The translations under genes were made by a program, and so were the position numbers. Below, in pieces: positions 23,245-27,468 of a stretch of 27,468 bases of DNA; position 1 is the stretch's first letter, and the number at the start of each line of letters is the position of its first letter. The DNA is from SFTJ01 sp051871515 (lineage in GTDB: Bacteria; Bacteroidota; Bacteroidia; Bacteroidales; Muribaculaceae). Location: positions 1 through 27,468 of the forward strand of contig JBJECY010000122.1 in the NCBI GenBank assembly GCA_051871515.1. Reading direction: 5' to 3'. A model generated the notes under the pieces. It saw only the letters and a program-made list of their open reading frames with translations. It ran no database searches and was not told the origin of the DNA.

Positions 23245-24939
23245 ATGGCAACTGTTGACGACAAAAAAATCATCTTTTCGATGGTTGGACTAAACAAAAC
23301 CATCAAACAGACCAACAAACAAATCCTAAAGAACATCTACCTATCATTCTTCTACGGAGCCAAGATAGGCATCATAGGCCTTAACGGTGCCGGTAAATCT
23401 ACCCTGCTGAAAATCATTGCAGGCATTGACAACGACTATCAAGGCGAAGTGGTGTTCTCACCGGGCTACACCGTGGGATATCTGCCTCAGGACCCTCACC
23501 TCGACGACCAAAAGACCGTGCTCGAGATTGTGAAAGAAGGTGTGCAACCGGTGGTTGATGCTCTGGCTGAATACGAGGAGATAAACAACAAATTCGGGCT
23601 GCCCGAATACTACGAAAACGAGGACAAGATGAACGAGCTTTTTGCTCGCCAAGCCGAGTTGCAAGATGTGCTCGACGCCACCGATGCTTGGAACCTTGAT
23701 TCGCGCCTTGAACGCGCCATGGATGCCCTGCGTCTGCCGCCGGCTCAGCAAAAAGCCGAACACCTATCGGGCGGTGAGCGTCGCCGCGTGGCCCTGTGCC
23801 GACTGCTGCTGCAAAAGCCCGACGTGCTGCTGCTCGACGAGCCTACCAACCACCTCGACGCCGAGAGCATCGACTGGCTTGAACAACACCTCAACCAATA
23901 TGAGGGCACCGTGATTGCCGTAACCCACGACCGCTACTTCCTCGACGACGTGGCAGGTTGGATTCTGGAGCTTGACCGCGGCGAAGGCATACCATGGAAA
24001 GGCAACTATTCATCGTGGCTCGACCAAAAGAGCAAACGCATGGCTATGGAAGAAAAGGTGGCAAGCAAACGCCGCAAGACCTTGGAACGCGAGCTTGAAT
24101 GGGTGAGAATGGCACCCAAGGCTCGTCAAGCCAAAGGAAAAGCGCGCCTCAACTCCTATGACCGACTGCTCAACGAGGACCAAAAAGAGAAAGAACAACA
24201 CCTTGAAATATTCATCCCCAACGGTCCACGTTTGGGCAACAAAGTGCTCGAAGCCAGCAATATAGCCAAGAAATACGGCGAAAAGGTGCTTTACAGCGAC
24301 CTGTCGTTCTCGCTGCCGCCGGCAGGCATCATTGGCGTGATTGGTCCCAACGGTGTGGGCAAAACCACACTATTCCGCCTCATCATGGGGCTTGAGACCC
24401 CCGATAGCGGCTCTTTTGAAGTGGGTGAAACAGTGAAGCTTGCCTACGTTGACCAGCAACACAAAGACATTGACCCCGACAAGACGGTCTATGAGGTGAT
24501 TAGCCAAGGCAACGAAACGCTGCGTATGGGCGGTCGCGAAATCAATGCGCGCGCCTATCTGAGCCGATTCAACTTCTCGGGCGGCGACCAAGAGAAAAAA
24601 TGCGGCGTGCTCTCGGGCGGCGAACGCAACCGCCTGCAACTGGCTCTCGCACTTAAACAAGAGGGCAACGTGCTGTTGCTCGACGAGCCGACTAACGACA
24701 TCGACGTGAACACCCTGCGTGCCCTTGAAGAAGGTCTTGAGCAATTTGCCGGTTGCGCTGTGGTCATCAGCCACGACCGTTGGTTCCTTGACCGCATATG
24801 CACACACATCCTTGCCTTTGAAGGCAACGGCGAGGTGGTGTATTTTGAAGGCAGTTACAGCGACTATGAGGTGAACAAGGCCAAACGTCTGGGCATTGAG
24901 GAGCCCAAGCGTATTCGCTATCGCAAGCTCATGGAATAA
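23245..24939 (+). CDS. ettA: ABC-F ATPase EttA (energy-dependent translational throttle)
   Basis: A soluble ABC-F protein of 564 residues with two nucleotide-binding domains and no membrane segment. EttA binds the ribosomal E site and links translation entry to ATP/ADP ratio. The first domain has Walker A GLNGAGKS (45-52), signature LSGGERRRV (174-182) and Walker B LLLDEPTNHLD with Glu199. The charged linker (about 255-325, WLDQKSKRMAMEEKVASKRR...ELEWVRMAPKARQAKGKAR) matches the EttA interdomain motif and contains its PKARQAK segment. The second domain has GPNGVGKT (367-374), LSGGERNR (457-464) and LLLDEPTNDID with Glu481. Length and order match E. coli EttA closely rather than Uup, YbiT or antibiotic-resistance ABC-F proteins. 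The upstream TATATTTC is one base off the -7 consensus. Confidence 0.93.
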   Translation: MATVDDKKIIFSMVGLNKTIKQTNKQILKNIYLSFFYGAKIGIIGLNGAGKSTLLKIIAGIDNDYQGEVVFSPGYTVGYLPQDPHLDDQKTVLEIVKEGVQPVVDALAEYEEINNKFGLPEYYENEDKMNELFARQAELQDVLDATDAWNLDSRLERAMDALRLPPAQQKAEHLSGGERRRVALCRLLLQKPDVLLLDEPTNHLDAESIDWLEQHLNQYEGTVIAVTHDRYFLDDVAGWILELDRGEGIPWKGNYSSWLDQKSKRMAMEEKVASKRRKTLERELEWVRMAPKARQAKGKARLNSYDRLLNEDQKEKEQHLEIFIPNGPRLGNKVLEASNIAKKYGEKVLYSDLSFSLPPAGIIGVIGPNGVGKTTLFRLIMGLETPDSGSFEVGETVKLAYVDQQHKDIDPDKTVYEVISQGNETLRMGGREINARAYLSRFNFSGGDQEKKCGVLSGGERNRLQLALALKQEGNVLLLDEPTNDIDVNTLRALEEGLEQFAGCAVVISHDRWFLDRICTHILAFEGNGEVVYFEGSYSDYEVNKAKRLGIEEPKRIRYRKLME

Positions 24940-24976
24940 TCCATCGCTCGCCCCCATACACATTGCAACTTCACAT

Positions 24977-25010
24977 CGGCGTGCCTGCATATCAGTGTGC
25001 AAGCACGCCG
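24977..25010 (+). terminator. Hairpin downstream of ettA
   Basis: CGGCGTGC (24977-24984) pairs perfectly with GCACGCCG (25003-25010); an inner TGCA/TGCA pair extends it after one mismatch. It lies about 40 bases after the ettA stop. The bases after the stem are CTTAAAAAAA rather than Ts, so termination may need a factor or be weak. Confidence 0.55.
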
Positions 25011-25056
25011 CTTAAAAAAACAATAAATTTCAATAATCAATATTTCAAGAAATCAA

Positions 25057-25542
25057 ATGAAGAAATCAGTTCTCATATTGGCAATCATGCTGCTCTGCTC
25101 ACTCACAGCTCAGTCACAAGGGCTCAAACGAGTATATAACGAGAAAATCAACACTATGCTGCAAATTGATTCGGCTCTGGTGGAAGCCGCACAAAGCTCA
25201 CGCTTTGTAATCTGCCAAGTGGGCGGCAACTGGTGCCCTTGGTGCCTGCGATTTGCCGACTTCATCACCACCGATGCCGAAATCAACGAGTTTGTGAACA
25301 AGAATTTTGTGTATATCCACGTCAACTATTCTCGCTCCGACAAATCAGAAACCGCCCAAGCCACAATGGCGCGCCTGGGCAATCCTCAACGATTTGGATT
25401 CCCTGTGTTTGTGGTGCTCAACAGCCAAGGCAACGTGCTGCACACGCAGAACAGCAGTTTCCTGGAAAGCGGCAAGACCTACGACCGCGACAAGGTGCTG
25501 CGCTTCATGCGCAACTGGACTCCCCAAGCCCTTGCACAATAA
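25057..25542 (+). CDS. Secreted thioredoxin-fold protein (CPWC)
   Basis: A 161-residue exported protein. The signal peptide is MKKSVLILAIMLLCSLTAQS. The thioredoxin fold shows GGNWCPWCLRFADF with the CxxC pair Cys60/Cys63, and the cis-proline loop FGFPVFVVL with Pro116, then NSQGNVLHTQ as the closing strands. The CPWC active site and the preceding VICQVGGNW are like DUF255/thioredoxin_7-type periplasmic thiol proteins rather than TlpA cytochrome-maturation proteins. It should act as a thiol-disulfide reductase or oxidase in the periplasm; no DsbD-like electron donor is present in the window. It appears to be transcribed alone, between the ettA hairpin and further hairpins downstream. A client could be the exported Cys-rich protein in this window, but that is speculation. 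Confidence 0.85.
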   Translation: MKKSVLILAIMLLCSLTAQSQGLKRVYNEKINTMLQIDSALVEAAQSSRFVICQVGGNWCPWCLRFADFITTDAEINEFVNKNFVYIHVNYSRSDKSETAQATMARLGNPQRFGFPVFVVLNSQGNVLHTQNSSFLESGKTYDRDKVLRFMRNWTPQALAQ

Positions 25543-25550
25543 GCCTCGCC

Positions 25551-25628
25551 CCCTCGCACGGGCTTTGCATCTTCGCGCCATGCAGCGCATGGCAATTGAT
25601 TGAGAAACTCTCGCACCGCCAGCGAGGG
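25551..25628. terminator. Nested hairpins after the thioredoxin-fold gene
   Basis: CCCTCGC (25551-25557) pairs with GCGAGGG (25622-25628), enclosing a tight hairpin GCCATGC-AGC-GCATGGC (25577-25593). There is no T-run. The position just after a stop codon suggests 3' end formation. Confidence 0.4.
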
Positions 25629-25698
25629 CTGATGCCATACGCCCACCTTTAGCAACCGCCTGAACCAAAAAACCGCCAAGGTTATAAGCCGCACAAGG

Positions 25699-25729
25699 TT
25701 GCATTAGCCGCAAAAAGATAGTAACTTTG
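25699..25729 (+). promoter_or_regulatory. Promoter of the MATE transporter gene
   Basis: TTG (25699-25701) and TAACTTTG (25722-25729) are exactly 20 bases apart, one of the best promoter matches in the window. The -7 element is overlapped by an imperfect palindrome, GTAA...TTTGCACTGCAA...TTAC, which could be an operator. Confidence 0.75.
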
Positions 25730-25893
25730 CACTGCAATTTACAACTTTAATGTGGCATTTTGCCACATCATGCCCAAATCGGTCATTAGCGTTATGATGA
25801 CAACAACTTTTATTTTTTTAGCAGAAAGCTGGTTTGCGCATAACAGTCTATTAAGCGATTAGAGGTTTAACTCAATAATATTCTGAAACTATT
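25730..25893 (+). promoter_or_regulatory. Long 5' leader of the MATE gene
   Basis: Transcription from the promoter above would give a leader of about 155 bases, far longer than others here. It contains a perfect hairpin ATGTGGCA-TTT-TGCCACAT (about 25751-25769), a weaker GTCAT/ATGAC stem (about 25783-25802) and a T-rich run near 25808-25819. It may be an attenuator or ligand-responsive leader. I could not match it to a known riboswitch class. Confidence 0.4.
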
Positions 25894-27237
25894 ATGGCAG
25901 AAACAAAAGGTGCAACGGCGCTTGGCACTGAGCGCATAGGCAAACTGCTGTGGCAATATGCAGTGCCGGCTATCATAGCCATGACGGCAAGCTCGCTCTA
26001 CAATATGGTGGATAGCATCTTCATCGGTCAAGGCGTTGGCCCAATGGCTATCTCCGGTTTGGCGCTGACATTTCCGTTGATGAACCTCTCGGCTGCGATA
26101 GGCACGCTGGTGGGTTTGGGATGCGCCACGTTGGTATCGGTGCGGCTTGGGCAGAAGGACTATGACACCGCCTTTCATGTGCTGGGCAGTTGCGTGACCA
26201 TGAATGTGGTTTTAGGTCTATTGCTCACCGTGGTGGCGTTGATATATATCGACCCTATTCTTGTGTTTTTTGGCGGCAGTGATGCCACAATAGGCTATGC
26301 GCGTGATTATATGGAGGTGATTCTGGCAGGAAACGTAATCACCCACCTCTACATGGGCTTGAACGCCATGCTGCGCTCGTCGGGCCACCCCAAAGAAGCC
26401 ATGTATGCCACCATAGCCACCGTGGTTATCAACACCATTCTTGACCCCGTGTTTATCTACGGGCTCAACATGGGCATACGCGGTGCTGCCGTGGCAACCG
26501 TGCTTGCGCAAGTGATTTCGCTGGTGTGGCAGCTGAAGATTTTCAGCAACAAAAACGAGATTATACACTTCAAACGAGGCATCTTCATGCCCCGGCTGGG
26601 CATAGTGAAAGACTCCTTCTCAATTGGATTGTCGCCCTCGCTGATGAACCTTGCCGCCTGTCTGGTGGTGCTGCTCGTCAACCAAGGATTGGTGCGCTAT
26701 GGCGGCGACTTGGCGGTGGGAGCCTATGGCATTGTCAACCGTCTGGTGTTTGTGATGGTTATGATAGTGGTGGGATTCAACCAAGCCATGCAGCCCATTG
26801 CCGGATATAACTACGGAGCCGGACTTCACAGCCGCGTCATCAGCGTGCTCAAACGCACCATGGTGGCAGCAACCATAGTCACCACCACATCGTTTGCCGT
26901 GTTTATGATCTTTGCCAACGAGGTGGTGCAAATCTTCACCACCGATGCCGTGCTCATCGACCTCTCAGCTCGGGGCTTGCGCGTGGTGAGCCTCATGTTC
27001 CCCATTGTGGGCATGCAGATGGTGGCATCAAACTTCTTTCAAAGCATTGGCGAAGCCGGCAAAGCCATTGTGCTCTCAATGTCGCGCCAGATGCTTATGC
27101 TGGTGCCCATGCTCATTGTGCTGCCAAAGTTTTTTGGCATCGACGGAGTGTGGGTGAGCATGCCAGTGGCCGATGCCCTCGCATCGTTGCTTGCCGCATT
27201 GCTGCTTTATAAGCAGTTTAAGCACCTCAAAAAATGA
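25894..27237 (+). CDS. MATE-family multidrug/toxin efflux transporter
   Basis: A 447-residue inner-membrane transporter that should export cationic or hydrophobic compounds in exchange for Na+ or H+. It has about 12 hydrophobic helices in two similar halves. Typical MATE features are the N-terminal LLWQYAVPAIIAMTASSLYNMVDSIFIGQ split over the first helix and loop, a VGLGCATLVSVRLGQKD loop after helix 2, LNAMLRSSGHPKEAM between halves, and NQAMQPIAGYNYGAG in the second half. It resembles the DinF/MepA-like branch often seen in Bacteroidota. The ATG at 25894 is followed by a short soluble N-terminus, as usual. It has a strong promoter and a long leader, so regulated expression is likely. A degenerate repeat array begins 23 bases after its stop. 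Confidence 0.93.
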   Translation: MAETKGATALGTERIGKLLWQYAVPAIIAMTASSLYNMVDSIFIGQGVGPMAISGLALTFPLMNLSAAIGTLVGLGCATLVSVRLGQKDYDTAFHVLGSCVTMNVVLGLLLTVVALIYIDPILVFFGGSDATIGYARDYMEVILAGNVITHLYMGLNAMLRSSGHPKEAMYATIATVVINTILDPVFIYGLNMGIRGAAVATVLAQVISLVWQLKIFSNKNEIIHFKRGIFMPRLGIVKDSFSIGLSPSLMNLAACLVVLLVNQGLVRYGGDLAVGAYGIVNRLVFVMVMIVVGFNQAMQPIAGYNYGAGLHSRVISVLKRTMVAATIVTTTSFAVFMIFANEVVQIFTTDAVLIDLSARGLRVVSLMFPIVGMQMVASNFFQSIGEAGKAIVLSMSRQMLMLVPMLIVLPKFFGIDGVWVSMPVADALASLLAALLLYKQFKHLKK

Positions 27238-27260
27238 TTTAACACTAACAACAGCCCATA

Positions 27261-27381
27261 CCCCATGTGGGGACATCGCGTGGAACTTCACATAGAGTTT
27301 CTCATGGGATTTCTCATGGGGACTTCACATAGAGTTTCGCGTGGGGTTTCGCGTGGGATTTCCATGGGACATCAAGTGGTA
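27261..27381. repeat. Array of degenerate 12-base repeats
   Basis: About ten units of 11-13 bases follow one another: CCCCATGTGGGG, ACATCGCGTGGA, ACTTCACATAGAG, TTTCTCATGGGA, TTTCTCATGGGG, ACTTCACATAGAG, TTTCGCGTGGGG, TTTCGCGTGGGA, TTTCCATGGGA, CATCAAGTGGTA. The loose consensus is TTTCNCRTGGGR. A higher-order 37-base period is also present: ACTTCACATAGAGTTTC occurs at 27285 and 27322. A 48-codon frame (ATG at 27265 to TAA at 27411) runs through it and is probably a by-product of the 12-base period. No spacers or associated genes are seen. Confidence 0.75.
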
Positions 27382-27468
27382 TGGCTCAGTAGAAAAAAGG
27401 TGTGGTTATAAATAAAATTATTGCTGTCCGATAAAAGTTGAAGATGGCAATGGAGTGTGTCACAGCAG

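Noticed and set aside
25730..25893. Known riboswitch (for example one associated with MATE transporters).
   Set aside because: No conserved core of a class I can recall could be placed on the leader; only simple hairpins are visible.
27261..27381. CRISPR array.
   Set aside because: Units are 11-13 bases, contiguous and degenerate with no spacers, and no cas genes are nearby.

Overview
The window looks like a chromosomal segment from a gut Bacteroidales bacterium, plausibly Muribaculaceae- or Prevotella-like; the genus cannot be fixed from sequence alone. Three things support this. Upstream regions repeatedly carry the Bacteroidota-type promoter (-7 TAnnTTTG, often with a -33 TTG 20-21 bases upstream). 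Several genes are typical of the phylum: a GSCFA protein and a fused MurF-alanine racemase. There is also a concentration of secreted family-2 glycoside hydrolases. No rRNA, tRNA, CRISPR array, integrase or transposase was seen.

Positions 1-5280 form a visibly AT-rich block that reads as an acquired defence island. On the plus strand there is a compact operon: a very-short-patch repair endonuclease gene (vsr) broken by two frameshifts, a C5 cytosine methyltransferase closely resembling M.HpaII with an N-terminal extension of about 110 residues, an HpaII-family restriction endonuclease (expected site CCGG), and an OLD-family ATPase-TOPRIM nuclease. Divergent from it, cut by the window edge, lie a small unknown gene and the start of what looks like a DprA/SLOG-type protein. 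A long imperfect hairpin, terminator or MITE-like, ends the operon at the change in base composition.

Positions 5300-20710 are GC-richer and mix carbohydrate and housekeeping functions. Three exported GH2 enzymes of different architecture (725, 1076 and 993 residues) lie near an AraC-type regulator, with no SusC/SusD pair. Between the first two runs a minus-strand gene string: GSCFA protein, MurF-Alr fusion, TadA and a secreted esterase, with a good promoter at its head. Strong hairpins separate the convergent gene pairs.

Positions 20710-27468 hold a small lipoprotein divergent from an exported protein with a Cys every fourth residue, then a small HTH protein, a SAM-dependent methyltransferase, the ABC-F protein EttA, a secreted thioredoxin-fold protein and a MATE transporter with a long leader. 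The window ends with an array of degenerate 12-base repeats.

The best candidates for something new are the HpaII-type R-M operon with its OLD nuclease and disabled vsr, the Cys-every-fourth-residue exported protein, and the 12-base repeat array.
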